From Lathyrus oleraceus (taxonomy: Eukaryota; Streptophyta; Magnoliopsida; Fabales; Fabaceae): a stretch of DNA of 64,000 nt. The position numbers and the translations under genes are program-made. This document shows positions 34,398-46,731 of this stretch, one piece after another; within the stretch, counting starts at the first letter, position 1; each line of letters opens with the position of its first letter. The notes under the pieces are model-generated. The model was not told the DNA's origin. It did no database searches and saw only the letters and a program-made list of their open reading frames with translations. Location: assembly GCF_024323335.1 (NCBI RefSeq), contig NC_066583.1:18460665-18524664 (forward strand). Reading direction: 5' to 3'.

Positions 34398-35256
34398 AAC
34401 ACTCAAGATCCTGAAGAGGGCTAGAAAAGCAGTCTTGTTAAAGGATGGACATTCGATTCCACAAGGAATACGAATCTTACTCGACTGGGGAGGACGACTT
34501 CGACCCAAGAGCGCATGAGACATATTATCTATAGCCGTCAGAACGCAGATAATAATCTCGCATGGAAGATTATCCATAACCGGGTTGTAGGTTGTTAAAT
34601 GAATAATCGACCGAAAACATCCTGAAGAGAGCGAAGGCAAACTTGTTAAAGGATGGACATTCGATTCCACAAGGAATACGAATCTTACTCTGCTGGTGAT
34701 AACAATCGAAAGATTGACCAAAGAGTGCATGAGATATATTATCTATAGCCGTCAAAACGTAGATAATAACCTCGCATGGAAGATTATCCATAACCGGGTT
34801 GTAGGTTGTTAAATGAATAATCGACCGACATCATCCTGAAGAGAGCGAAGGCAAACTTGTTAAAGGATGAACATTCGATTCCACAAGGAATACGAATCTT
34901 ACTCTGCTGGAGATAACAATCGAAAGATTGACCAAAGAGTGCATGAGATATATTATCTATAGCCGTCCAAACGTAGATAATACACTCGCATGGAAGATTA
35001 TCCATAACCGGGTTGTAGGTTGTTAAATGAATAATCGACCGACATCATCCTGAAGAGAGCGAAGGCAAACTTGTTAAAGGATGAACATCCGATTCCACAA
35101 GGAATACGAATCTTACTCTGCTGGAGATAACAATCGAAAGATTGACCAAAGAGTGCATGAGATATATTATCTATAGCCGTCCAAACGTAGATAATACACT
35201 CGCATGGAAGATTATCCATAACCGGGTTGCAGGTTGTTAAATGAATAATCGACCGA
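34398..35256 (-). repeat. 214-bp tandem repeat, 4 copies, B's 3' UTR
   Basis: The frame start for MDNLPCE recurs every 214 bp. The unit includes ATTCGATTCC/GGAATACGAAT, CAATC-GAAA-GATTG and AACC-GGGTTGTA-GGTT hairpins. A has one copy (5990-6234). The apparent 73-residue ORF in each unit is a by-product of the repeat. Confidence 0.92.
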
Positions 35257-35489
35257 AAGAAAGGCATCAGGGTACCAGGACTAGGTATGCAAAAGATGAC
35301 CAATCAAGAGAGGATAAAGTTGCTAACTCAGAGCAAGTATCCAAAAGGAAGGGGGAGACCCACTGGGGACAATACTGCTTGATCAAGGCAAGTATCCAGA
35401 GGGGAAAGAATGTCAATATCACGAACCGGATACTGATAACTGCAAAGAGGGGATTACATCTACTGGTTAGTAGGCAGAAAACCACGGAA

Positions 35490-36497
35490 AAGTAACCGGT
35501 CATCATCGGGATGAGCACAAAGGGTTAACTCCAACAAAGGGACGAAAGTGGGATTTTACAACTACCAGCTAGTGGGTAGAAAACCACGGAGATAGGACTT
35601 ACAACTACCGGTTCGTAGGCAGAGGCCAATGGAAAAGTAACCAGTCATCATCGGGATGAGCACAAACGGTCAACTCCAACAAGGGGATGAAAGTGGGATT
35701 TTACAACTACCAGCTAGTGGGTAGAAAACCACAAAGATAGGACTTACAACTACCGGTTTGTAGGTAGAGGCCAATGGAAAAGTAACCAGTCATCATCGGG
35801 ATGAGCACAAAGGGTTAACTCCAACAAGGGGATGAAAGTGGGATTTTACAACTACCAGCCAGTGGGTAGAAAACCACAAAGATAGGACTTACAACTACCG
35901 GTTTGTAGGTAGAGGCCAATGGAAAAGTAACCAGTCATCATCGGGATGAGCACAAACGGTCAACTCCAACAAGGGGATGAAAGTAGGATTTTACAACTAC
36001 CAGCTAGTGGGTAGAAAACCACAAAGATAGGACTTACAACTACCGGTTTGTAGGTAGAGGCCAATGGAAAAGTAACCAGTCATCATCGGGATGAGCACAA
36101 AGGGTTAACTCCAACAAGGGGATGAAAGTGGGATTTTACAACTACCAGCCAGTGGGTAGAAAACCACAAAGATAGGACTTACAACTACCGGTTTGTAGGT
36201 AGAGGCCAATGGAAAAGTAACCAGTCATCATCGGGATGAGCACAAACGGTCAACTCCAACAAGGGGATGAAAGTGGGATTTTACAACTACCAGCTAGTGG
36301 GTAGAAAACCACAAAGATAGGACTTACAACTACCGGTTTGTAGGTAGAGGCCAATGGAAAAGTAACCAGTCATCATCGGGATGAGCACAAAGGGTTAACT
36401 CCAACAAGGGGATGAAAGTGGGATTTTACAACTACCAGCCAGTGGGTAGAAAACCACAAAGATAGGACTTACAACTACCGGTTTGTAGGTAGAGGCC
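35490..36497 (-). repeat. 145-bp tandem array with 290-bp higher-order period, B's 3' UTR
   Basis: AGTAACCAGTCATCATCGGG starts at 35636, 35781, 35926, 36071, 36216 and 36361, exactly 145 bp apart. Alternate copies carry AACGGTCAACTCC with CCAGCTAGTGG, or AAGGGTTAACTCC with CCAGCCAGTGG, giving three 290-bp dimers. Each monomer has two CTACC...GGTAG hairpins. Confidence 0.92.
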
Positions 36498-38085
36498 ACA
36501 AATTCCGCTGAGGATAAGATGAATGAGTGCCGGTTAGTGAGCGACTATTCATTTATGCCCCAGGGAAGCACAAGAAGCAGTCGACAGGAAGCCAATTTAG
36601 GATCGATCCAAAAAGGCAGACTGAAACAAGACTCATCCTAATGAGGAAAGAACTCAATAGGGAGAACCCATCCCGTGTAGGGAGGGAACGGAAGCAACCG
36701 TCATCCACGAGGATGTATCTCAGTGGGGAAATGGCAGGAAAGGATAGACACTTTCTGCTTAAGGGGTAGACTCTACATGGAGAGATCAGACACGCCCACT
36801 TCTGCTAAGGGAAAATCTACTGGAGAGATCTGTATCAACAAATAGCAGGAAACAACCAACAGATACCCGGCGACAGCTGCAACATAAGTATCCAAATGCT
36901 ATGATTATGCATGTATGCATTATGCATGATGAATGTATGATGAATGCTGACAAACAGACATGCTCAACACGCAGGTCCGGGAATCAACCGTCCGGAGAGA
37001 AAACCAAAGCCACCAGAGAGCAAAGAAAATCCACTGGGGACTGGGATATCAGGGAACATTTATCCTGCAGGGGAGGAAGGCCACCGGAGGCTTCCGGAGG
37101 GATCGTCGGTCACAACCGGAGAAAAGAGTTCAACATACAGGCGGATGCGCCACAACAACTTGTGATGAAAATCTGAGATACCGAGAAGCAACCAGATCTC
37201 TGATGAGAAATACAAAAGCATTGATACAGCTCCTTACGCGACCAACTCCACTGGGGGATCTATCTGAGGGAATGCCGGATTACGGGGATGTCGATCCTCC
37301 AAATACTGAATCTTCCAAGAAAAGCACCCATGCTGGGGGGAGATGAAGACTGCTCTGCTGGAGAGGCGAAAGTTGAAGTCTTCAGTAAACACTCTGCTAG
37401 GGGAGCTGCCCCACAATAATGTCCGAAACAACAAACTTGCTGGGGATGCCCCACGATAGGGCTCAAACAGCACTCTACTGGGGATGCCCCATAATAGAGC
37501 TAACAAGGATTTGGAGGAAGAAAGTTGTACTGCCGGGAACGTGAAAATGAACAACTTCAAACAACACTGCATCGGGCAACTTTGCTGAGGAGAAACCAAA
37601 AGAGGTTCGACAGGAGAAAGATAAAGTTATGCTCGAGATACGAACAAATGTCTTACCTGTTGGTAATCATACCACCCTCGGGAGAGCACTTGCGGGTCTC
37701 CTAAGTATCCTTCCATCATTGTGAATGTTCACTTTGTTTAAGAACAATTTTTTTTGAAAAATTTGTTTATTTTGAAAACAATGATACTCTATCACTTAAA
37801 ACATGCAAAACATCTGTTGAGTTAAAACAAATAAGAGTGCAAATAATTGGATAAAAGCTCAAATTGATGTGATGGAATGGTAGTCTGCAAAGGGCGAGAC
37901 TCCATAGATCTGTACAAGTTTGAAATCGGTGATATATATTGGAGAGGGCTACATTGAACATAATGACCTTTCCTCTACCATTCTGAATTTTCGATGTATT
38001 CGGAGCTTCAGTCGACGACGAATCGAGAATCTCTGACGGATGACAGATATAGAGCACAGTCTTGTCAAGATGCAGTTACTTGCCA
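36498..38085 (-). other. Remaining 3' UTR of element B, no gene seen
   Basis: Counterpart of 7596-9244 in A. Includes TGGGGATGCCCCA repeats near 37438-37500 and an AT-rich stretch at 37690-38080. ORFs are incoherent. Confidence 0.6.
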
Positions 38086-38280
38086 AATCCCTAATTTTTG
38101 CCTAGATTGCCCCAGTGTGAGGTGATCAATCTAGCGGGATGCGAATTCTCTTTTTTTTCAATGTCTCTAACTTTTGCCTGGATCGCCCTTTCGGGTTTTC
38201 AATCCACCGAGACTCTCCTTTTTGCCTAAGTCGCCCTTTGGGGTGTTCGACTTAGCGAGCTGTTTTGCTTTTTTTTTTTT
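38086..38280 (-). other. Hairpin array downstream of B's integrase stop
   Basis: Three well-preserved hairpins (plus-strand arms): TAGATTG (38103-38109)/CAATCTA (38127-38133), GGATCG (38180-38185)/CAATCC (38200-38205) and TAAGTCG (38227-38233)/CGACTTA (38248-38254), with CCC..GGG inner pairs. Same design as in C but with other arm sequences. Confidence 0.7.
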
Positions 38281-38282
38281 GT

Positions 38283-38537
38283 TTAGGCTAAGTATTTCTT
38301 GACTGCATCAGGATTCACAAGACGAGTGAACTTCTCCATCCATTGTTGTAAGTGTCGAAACATTGCCTGAAAAGGCTCTCTTGACCACATATGGACATTC
38401 ATAACTTGGAGTCCACTTGCCCCTGGAATCGGGCACGAAAGACAAGACTTTCTTGAGCACAAGGTCCCTCGGAACACACGAGGCTTGACCTTCTTATCGA
38501 ATGCTTTCTTCACTCTCTGCTGATATAACTTGACCAT
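38283..38537 (-). pseudogene. Integrase C-terminal remnant of element B
   Basis: Starts with VKLYQQRVKKAFDKKVKPR, the basic segment before the integrase tail (C has RMKRAFDQKVRPR), and ends VNPDAVKKYLA plus a stop. The middle is frameshifted. Same deletion derivative as in A. Confidence 0.78.
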
Positions 38538-38614
38538 GACACATGGCAGTTGATCTTTTCGTTCTTTCCGTCGAATTCAGCATTAGTCAACTTGGGACTT
38601 TGAGGGTGCTATCT

Positions 38615-38745
38615 TTCTTTTGTTTTTTTTTTCTTTTGATTTTGCTTTTGATTTTGCTTTCTTTTGATTTCTTTTGATTTCTTTTGATTTTGCACCCTCC
38701 TCTTTCTTTTTTTCTTTTTTTTTCTTTTTTTTTCTTTTGATAATG
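38615..38745 (-). repeat. Poly(A/G)-rich tract at the pol deletion junction of B
   Basis: Homologous to 9770-9886 in A, with a slightly different number of TTTTGATTT and CTTTTTTT units. Confidence 0.8.
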
Positions 38746-38935
38746 CCCCAGTTGGCTGTTCTGCTGATTCTCGAGATGCAGCTGAGTGTGATCTTCTTTT
38801 CTCGCTCAAGAAGTCGGGAAATCTCGTCAGGAATCCCTTCGACATCATCTTCTTCCGCTTCGAATACAGGGAATTCAAAATTGGGAGATGACGTCCGATC
38901 ATTATGTTCAATGGGTTTGAGAAACAACCTGCATA
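38746..38935 (-). pseudogene. Pol N-terminal remnant of element B
   Basis: Minus strand with NFEFPVFEAEEDDVEGIP and DEISRLLERE, as in A. It ends at the A-rich tract. Confidence 0.72.
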
Positions 38936-39356
38936 ATGATTTTGAGTATAAAAAGCACTTTGAAAATCAAACAAGACAATCGTTATGCAGATGAAAAGAT
39001 TGCTTTTATTCTTGTTTTTTTTTTTAGGGTTTTTTGGTGATCACCAATTTCATGCAAAAAGCGAAAAGGGAAAACAAATGGAAAAACAAATGTTTAACAT
39101 GAATTTATTTGAATGAAAACATCATTGCACAAAATGTTGCCAACAATGTCATCACTTCTCCTTTTGGCATGGGAGAAGGGTTTTTAAACAAAGTGATTAT
39201 TACAAAGACTTATGAACAACTGTAGGAACGCCCACAGTGACCCAATTGTGATAGATCCCGCCGGGGATGACAATTGTCAATATCTTTTGCATCAGCAGCT
39301 TCTGTTTTCTAAACAACCCTCTGAAGAAAAGTCGGCGCCAGCCCGGGACTTGTTAT
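38936..39356 (-). other. Intron-like spacer of element B
   Basis: Counterpart of 10081-10500 in A. AT-rich with no credible ORF. Confidence 0.5.
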
Positions 39357-39670
39357 CTTCAGGCTTGATTAACACGGGGACCTAAATCCTCCAAGATCAG
39401 AATACCTGACCTCACAAGGTCTTGAACCTTTATCTTCAGCTGGAAACAACTATCCACATCACGACCAGGAGCACCCGAATGATACACACAATGCTGTTCA
39501 GGCCTATACCACCACCGAGGGTTGACAGGTATGGGCGGCGGGTCTCTGGGAGTGATCAAGTTCCGCTCTAACAGAGAGGGATACAGTTCGGCGTAGGACG
39601 TGGGGATTGGATCAAAAATGATCTCCTTCCTCCCATTACTTGTACCGGCTTGATTGTCAATGGGAGGCTG
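39357..39670 (-). pseudogene. Gag C-terminal remnant of element B
   Basis: Keeps PVNPRWWYRPEQHCVYH and GRDVDSCFQLKIKVQDLV. The upstream gag still present in A (N-terminal helix and Ser/Arg-rich region) is deleted: sequence jumps from the AGTSNGRKE-like segment to the leader near 39670. Confidence 0.75.
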
Positions 39671-40613
39671 GTGTTGTCTCTGATCAACTATCCTGTCTCA
39701 GTCAAAACCCAAAGTGAGAGGTCACGTCCCCAAACATGTCTGTAATGCGAGGATGATATGTACATGATATGCGTATGATGCGGATGCTATTTTATCATGA
39801 ATGATCCTGAAAAGGATATGCGTATGCGAGTTAACTTTTTTTCTTTTTTCATGCATTATTATTTTTTGGAAAATAAACATGCTATGATGCAAATGACGGA
39901 ACATGACTGGTCAAGCTGGCATCTGAGGAACCACCTGAAACCCCAAAGTCATCTGAGGAGCTAGCATCTGAACCCAAGTCTGGAGAACTGAGTCACCATC
40001 TGAGCGAGTACCCTCCAATTCAGCCCAGGGATCCGAAATAAACGGAACCCTCTGATCAATACCAGGGTCAAACCCTCGGCGTCCAGAAATATAACTCGTA
40101 GTCACTATCAGTTCCAGGAGTCACCAACTGTACCTGTAAAAATGATCAAACCCTTCCCCACTCACGGGTGTCGTCTAGGCCAGGGTAAGGTCGAGAGAAA
40201 CGCAGCATAAATAACCTTTCGCAGAATATCATCCTGTGCACACCCGATGTATGCACCGATAATATCCCACCAGGGTCTGAACTGCTCGTGATATCAATGT
40301 TCCGCTAAGTGGCGCAATACCACCCGCTTCCCACGAATCACTCTATTCCTAGGTTTCCTAGATTTCACTCATAGCCTGGGTATTGGGCCTTTTACCTCGA
40401 GTAACTCCCACCCCAAACAGAGAAACACAGCCAGATGAACAGATGAATATGAATGAATGCAAACATTAATGCAAATAATAAATGCAAACAGTAAATGCAA
40501 ATATATACAAAGAATGCAATAAAACAGTGCAAAGCAACCAAAGCCCTAACCTAGAGAGCGCTAGGAGAGACTCGCTCAGGGAAGATGGACCAGCACAGGT
40601 CAACTTCTTCCTC
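39671..40613 (-). other. Leader region of element B
   Basis: Matches A's leader. Contains the shared unrecognised small frame (39911-40105). No other feature seen. Confidence 0.45.
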
Positions 40614-40631
40614 TCCCCAGTAGAGTCGCCA
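40614..40631 (-). promoter_or_regulatory. Primer binding site of element B
   Basis: The minus strand reads TGGCGACTCTACTGGGGA, one base different from A's PBS, two bases from the LTR end. Confidence 0.83.
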
Positions 40632-40633
40632 GC

Positions 40634-43600
40634 TGTCGCATTACGCGAAAAACCGGCGGGAAAAGAAAGAAACAACAGAGCCGCCACCGTGCGTTATTTA
40701 TCCTAAAAGAGGGAAAGGAAACGCTCAGAGTAAACCTGGAAAGAACATGGTCTCGCGACCAAAGAGAATGGGTTCGGGAGTCGGTTATGCGAAGGGAAGG
40801 TATTAGCACCCCTACGCATCCGTAGTACTCTACGGGATCCACGCACAAAAGGAAGGAAAAATGGTTGCTAAACACTGCTCAAACACACACACACTGGCTG
40901 AAAGAGACAAAAGAGACTGACTGAAACTGACTCGGCAGGATATCGCATCCTGGGCCTACTTAGTCTATCAGGCATAGACATCAGAGTCGAAGTAGTTCGG
41001 ACTGGGGAGACGCCACATGCTCGCTAGGATGTCGCATCCTATGCATACGTATCTTCTCGGACGAGAGAAGAATCAGAGCATTCGTAGCTCGGCTGACACG
41101 CACACAAACAAACAAAACACGCACAGGAAAACGTGGAGCCCGAATGCCAATCACTGGACTTACATCAGCATCCGAACCAAAACGCACACAGGAAACCAAC
41201 TGCCAATCGCTGGACTTATGTCGGACTCCAACCAGAACACACACAAGGGTGGTTAAGACGCAAAGGGTTGAACAAGAAAAAGAGCACCCGGAGAGATCAG
41301 CTCAATCTCCTGCCTACATACTCCATCTGGTATGAAGATCAGGGCGATGTAGTTCCCCTACGCAGGGAAAAAAGACTAGCCTAACCAGATAACAGAGGGA
41401 GACACAACACTAGGGAGACTACGACTCGAGCCTAGATGTTGTCATGCAAAGTCAACCCTAAGTTAAGGTTTCTAGCTAAATGGCACAAGGGCCAACCTAT
41501 CCTAAGCACGGCTTGCACAGGAAGCAAGCCACACCTAAACCAACTTGCACAGGAAGCAAGGGGGGTCTCGATTGCAACTAGGGCAAGAGAAAGGGGAGGT
41601 CTCAATCGCAACAAGGGCGAGAGAAAAGAATTAGTGTTAGTTGTTAGTCAAACTCGACAAGACATCGCATCTCGTGCCTACGTATCTCATCTGAACATGA
41701 GAATCAGAGTTGCCGTAGTTCGGCTAAACTATTACTGTTGGTTTGTGTTTTTTAAGTGGACAACGTCACTACACAATCTACCTGATGCTCGACCTTTGGA
41801 GACTTACTCATCTGTAGTAGAAGGAGTTAACGTATCCTTAAGAGGGGATGATGTTTGTTTGTGTTTTTAAAAAGGCTCAAGCAAGAAAGGAAGTCCTATA
41901 CGAAGGAACCGTGCTACCTTAATTGACATGCAAACGAGACTACGCGGAGTCTAACAACCTAGGGGATACAAACACACCACACAAGCATACACAAGCACAT
42001 CCAGCATAAAATAAACACACCAACAAGGGGGCTCAAGCATGGGTTAGGTTTTAGTCGAGGGGTCATATCAACCTCAACAAACAAACCTCTGGAACGGGGT
42101 GAGTGGTGCTCTTAACCTTGCCATTGAGGGGCTAAGGTGAAGCAGATGAAAGGTGAGTGAAGATGAGACCTCACAGCTTCTATCCCTGGCCTGGGAGAGC
42201 TTAAGACAAGAATGTGTGGGTTCAGAAGGTGGGAACCCTTCTACACATTTGATACTGACTCAACTGTGCAATTGCACAAGATCTTGGGTTTTTATCTGAA
42301 ATGCATCAACACAGTAGTGTGAGCAAAACAGAAGACACACTGAATAGCAGGGGATAGGTTGCTTATCCCTTGGTTCTGCCAATTGCCTCTTCACTTAGGA
42401 GGTCTTTGACTCTGTACAAGGACAAATTAAACATACACAAACATTGCCTCTTAAGGAGGACTTCAGACAGTTGCCTGGCCGAGTAACAGGCCAGGTCTTC
42501 CAGACTACATGAAGAAAAAGGAAATATACCTCAAGCAAGTTGCTAAATAGCAAAGCAAAGCAAGTTCAAAGAACTTAAGCAACTAAGGGTACCTGAAATA
42601 GTCAAACCAATCAGTATACAGTTCAACAGTCAAATCAAAAGGAATGGAAACCACAGACAAATCAGGTAATCAGATGTGCAAGGCACAAAACTCAAACACA
42701 TGAGCCAAGCCACCTACAAAACAAAGGTTAGCTCAATGACATTCAAGCAAGCTCAAACAAAAGAAATTAATCTCATTGGTCACTGGGTGTTCAACCTGAA
42801 AACACAAGCTCAAAAGTGAGTAACTGGACCACTAGGGCAAGCCTAGGGTCAAAAGAGAATGAAAAAGGCAAAACAGCAAAGGGCAAGCAACCCAAATCAT
42901 GTTCAAACATTTAAGAAGCAAGCACAATTGGGTTCATGTTCATATCATGCATCATCATCAATTCACAAGCAAAAGAAGTCAAAGCATGGCAAGGGAGGGC
43001 TCAAAGAAGTCAACAGAATGACTTGCATCAAAAGTCAACTCAAACATTTTCAAAAATCACCAGATAAATCATGATCAATCCTAACACCTAGCATGGTAAG
43101 CATGTCAAATTTCATTGCATTTGGACAAGTGGAAGGCAGTCTATGAAAATCATAAAGTCAAAGCAAATTTGAACATGCTCAATGAAGTCAACAGCAAGAC
43201 TTAGCTCAAAACCAAACATAAGCATTTCCAAAAATCATCAAATAATTCATGCTCAATCACAATCCATAACATGACATGCATATAAAATTTCAGCTCAATT
43301 GGATCATGGGAAGGTGGTCAATAAAAATCAGAAAGTCAAAACAATTTCAAGCATGCTCAAAGAAGTCAAACAAACATGTATCAACTTCAAAAAATCATAA
43401 CTCAATGACAACAGATGAGAAATGAATGGGATCAACACCATGGCAAAGCTTAAGATGTCTAGTATGCACATGCAAAATTTCATGATCATCCAACAAAGTA
43501 TGAGAATTTCCCAAATGAAATGGCAAGATGTATCACACAAAGTCAACAATTGACTAGGCAGGGAAGAAAAATCTCAAACAATTAAGAAATGGCATAATTA

Positions 43601-46145
43601 ATTCCAGGAAAATTCACAAGTCAACTAGACATATAAGAGAAGGATCATGCAAAATTTCACATCAATTGAAGGTTAGGAAGCATGTCAACAAAAATCATGA
43701 AATTACATATCATTGGTGTGACACAAATTGTCACACCCTACTTCAAAAATTCATATCTTAATAACCAGATAAGATAAAATCCAGAACTCTACATCAAAAC
43801 AAACATGAATGAGTGTAGATTAACCACAAAAAATTTCAGATCAAATGGATGCATCATCACAATTTCACAATGGTTTTGGCAAAAGGTATGAAATATGCAT
43901 ACATGTCAAGAACCCTAATGCCATTAAAAATCCAGCCATCCAAAAAATCATTAAAAATCATGATAAAAAGGTAGACATTCTCATGAACATGATGCAAAAA
44001 ATTTCATGATTTTTGGATTTGAAATGCACGAGTTATGAATTTTGTAAGTTGAGTAATCAATTGAAACAAAATGAGCAAAAGAACATGGTTTACTAAGTCA
44101 ACAAGGTTGACCGAGTGGCATTTTGGTAATAACACCCTCATTAATCAAAACGGTGCGTACAGGGCATGGGAAATGAAATGTTCTCATTGGTTGTCACCAA
44201 TGGAACAGTAATTCAAGCAGAAAAGTCAAACAACAACAGCCAATCCATTCACGAGTTCATGTTCTGGGCAGGTGATTAGGGTTTTGGAACAGCAACAGCG
44301 TATGTTCATCTTGTTCATCATATCATCATAAAATGAATTCAACCAGGGCTTCATGAACAACATGGCAATGGAACAAAGACATTCATGTAACATTAAACAG
44401 CCACAAACAAACATGTTTCATGTGAATTTTCTGGGCAAATCCTAGGGTTTCACTACTGTAAGCTTCATCTTCAACACTTAACATGCAGAATCAAATCACC
44501 CAGAAATCATGGATATGCATACCAATCGAACCAATGAAGCAAGCACAGTCATAATCTAGCCATGGTTTTCATTAAATCATCATCATCAAAGCAAATCGAC
44601 TAAAAACAAGTTTGAGCATACAAATGAAAATCCAGATTTCTCATGCATGACACAACCATTTCAAGCAATCCATAGTTCATTAGAATCAGCAAAGAGTAAA
44701 CTATCATAAGCATAGCATGGATTAGAGAAAGAAGGTGGTCGAAACCTTACTTGATTTTGAAGAAAGGAGTGGAGCAGTGGTTATCTTGGTGATGCAGCTC
44801 GAAACAGATGAAGCTCTTGGTTTGAAATGATGGCTGGAGGGTGGCTTGAAGCTCAGCAACTCTTGGAAACACCAAAATCGAAAATCACCATTGTTGGATT
44901 CATGGAGAAACAGAACTTGAAATGCTATTCCAGTTGGTATTTTATGCTTAGAAACAACTCTCAATGGTGGTTAGATGATGGAACAATGAAGGATTGTTCG
45001 AGTTGTTTGGAGGTTTTGAGCAGAAATTGCAAAATGTCAAAATCGAAATTGAGAGAGAATGAGAGTTTTCTGTGTTTAGATGGCTGCTAGGGTTTACCAT
45101 TTGACAGAAAATGAGTCTTATATGGTCTGTTTAACATTGGATAAGGATGTGCTAATCAAGTTTTGCTTAATTGAAACAAATTGCTAATTTGCCAATTTTG
45201 AACAAAAATGCATATGGGAGTATGTTCTGCCCGAGTTTGGGCTTTGCACAAGTCAGAAATGAGGTCCTAAAACAATTCCAAATGGCCAATGTGATAGAAA
45301 ATGCTTAATTCAAAAAGTCAAAAATGCACCTCACTTGAAATTCAAACATGCTAGGTTCAAAAATGCCATTTTGATTGGCAATGTTTTGGCTCATGAAATT
45401 TATATTTTTGGAAAGAGGAGATGAAATGTGGTTTTTAGGAAAAACCCCCACCAAAATTGGCCAAATGGTTTGAGAGATATGGCCTTTTGAAGTTCAAGAT
45501 TTTGTGAAAATGATTTGATCATATCTTGACAACCATGCATGGGAATTGAGAGTTCTTGGACTTTTTGGAAATGGGAGAATAGGATCTTCAACTTTTATGT
45601 TGTGCAAAAATTCATTTGAAGCTTGTATCATGATGCAAGTTGAGGATCAAGAAGTTTCCATTTTTGGCAGTTAAAATTACAGGTCCAGTTTCTATTTTTG
45701 GAAATTTTTTGTTTGGCTTCAAATTCTTCAATGATGTTGATTGCCATGATATATGAGGCCTATTGGGACATGAATAAGCCCTCTCAAACCAAATCCATCC
45801 ATCAAAACCACAAAATCAACCACAATTGACCAACTTTGACTTTCTAGGGTTTCTGACTGACTGTGCATGAACTGATGACTTCTGAACATCCAACCCTTGA
45901 CTTAAACATTTCAAATGAACCTCCAAGTCATGTGAACATATTGGACCAACCCTAGGGCCTTGGCTCCTTGAGAAACACCCTTGCTTGCTTGGTTGACTGA
46001 TCTCCTGATCAGTTTGACCTAATTCCTTGACTTGCTTGCTCTTGAGGCAAATGGGACAATGCAATGCTATGCAGTGGACCATGTTATGCTATGACCTAAT
46101 ATGAAAATGTATGTACAATGATAGGTGCAAATTTGAGGTGCTACA
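40634..46145 (-). repeat. Right (5') LTR of element B, 5.5 kb, uninterrupted
   Basis: Pairs with the two pieces of the left LTR. Pseudoknot units lie at 40929-41000, 41017-41092, 41285-41356 and 41651-41723. In the third, P1 reads CACCC where the left LTR has CGCCC, which on the sense strand still pairs through a wobble. The CCGTAG/CTACGG hairpin is at 40820-40835. Confidence 0.92.
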
Positions 46146-46150
46146 GTTAT

Positions 46151-46379
46151 TTCTGTGTTACCATTTATTTTGGTATCCAGGTTAACATTCTTTTTCGGTA
46201 TTCAGACTGACTCTCACCGTACCATACGGATTCTTCTTTCAAGACCACCTCTTTGCCGATTCTGACAGGCATTGTTACTTCGCTTCACTTTAGTGTAAAT
46301 TTTCAGGTTTATTGTATTAAATCCCTTGATACCTCGAAAGTGCGAAAGCCGCTGCTATCATCTTTCCGGGTCTCCAGTT
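46151..46379 (+). other. 3' UTR of Ogre C, right part
   Basis: Resumes after B's right target duplication. Shares GCCGCTGCTATCATC before the polypurine tract with A and B (there in reverse). No gene. Confidence 0.7.
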
Positions 46380-46396
46380 GATTGAATAGGGGCAGC
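46380..46396 (+). promoter_or_regulatory. Polypurine tract of Ogre C
   Basis: GATTGAATAGGGGCAGC immediately before the LTR start TGTAATACC. Identical to the tracts of A and B. Confidence 0.87.
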
Positions 46397-46683
46397 TGTA
46401 ATACCCCAAAATTTACCCCCCTCATTCATGCATTCATTTTTAGGTCATATAACATTTCATATAGAATTTCATCATGTCAATCGGAATTAGATCCAAGAAG
46501 CTTGAATATCATCCAAGACACTTTGTGGGTCCTATCTGGGTGATCAGTCAACACAAGGGAATGGCTTGAGATACTTCCAACATGTTCAAATGGGGTCTAT
46601 TCATCAGTCAAAACGTTAATCTTGAAGGAGCAAAAATTTGTTCATGAACTGTCATGCTCGCTAGGCGAAGCCCACACATTTCG

Positions 46684-46686
46684 AAA

Positions 46687-46729
<43 letters not shown>

Positions 46730-46731
46730 AT
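46684..46731 (+). repeat. (AAAT)n microsatellite
   Basis: About a dozen AAAT units in C's LTR, ending in a TACATAAAAT variant. Confidence 0.95.

Larger units (their letters stand above)
21720..46145 (-). mobile_element. Non-autonomous Ogre-type element B, minus orientation, split by solo LTR S
   Basis: Left LTR in two pieces (21720-25434 and 31266-33063), interior 33064-40633, right LTR 40634-46145. The target duplication GTTAT is at 21715-21719 and 46146-46150. The PBS (40614-40631) and PPT (33064-33080) read on the minus strand. It shares A's organisation, including the same pol deletion, but has longer LTRs (5.5 kb), a different set of 3' UTR tandem arrays and a larger gag deletion. By eye the two LTRs differ at roughly two dozen positions, so B is older than A, as expected from the solo LTR nested in it. 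Confidence 0.92.

Noticed and set aside
34570..35303. Family of small proteins starting MDNLPCE
   Set aside because: They arise from the 214-bp tandem repeat. The frame depends on repeat phase and no domain is seen.
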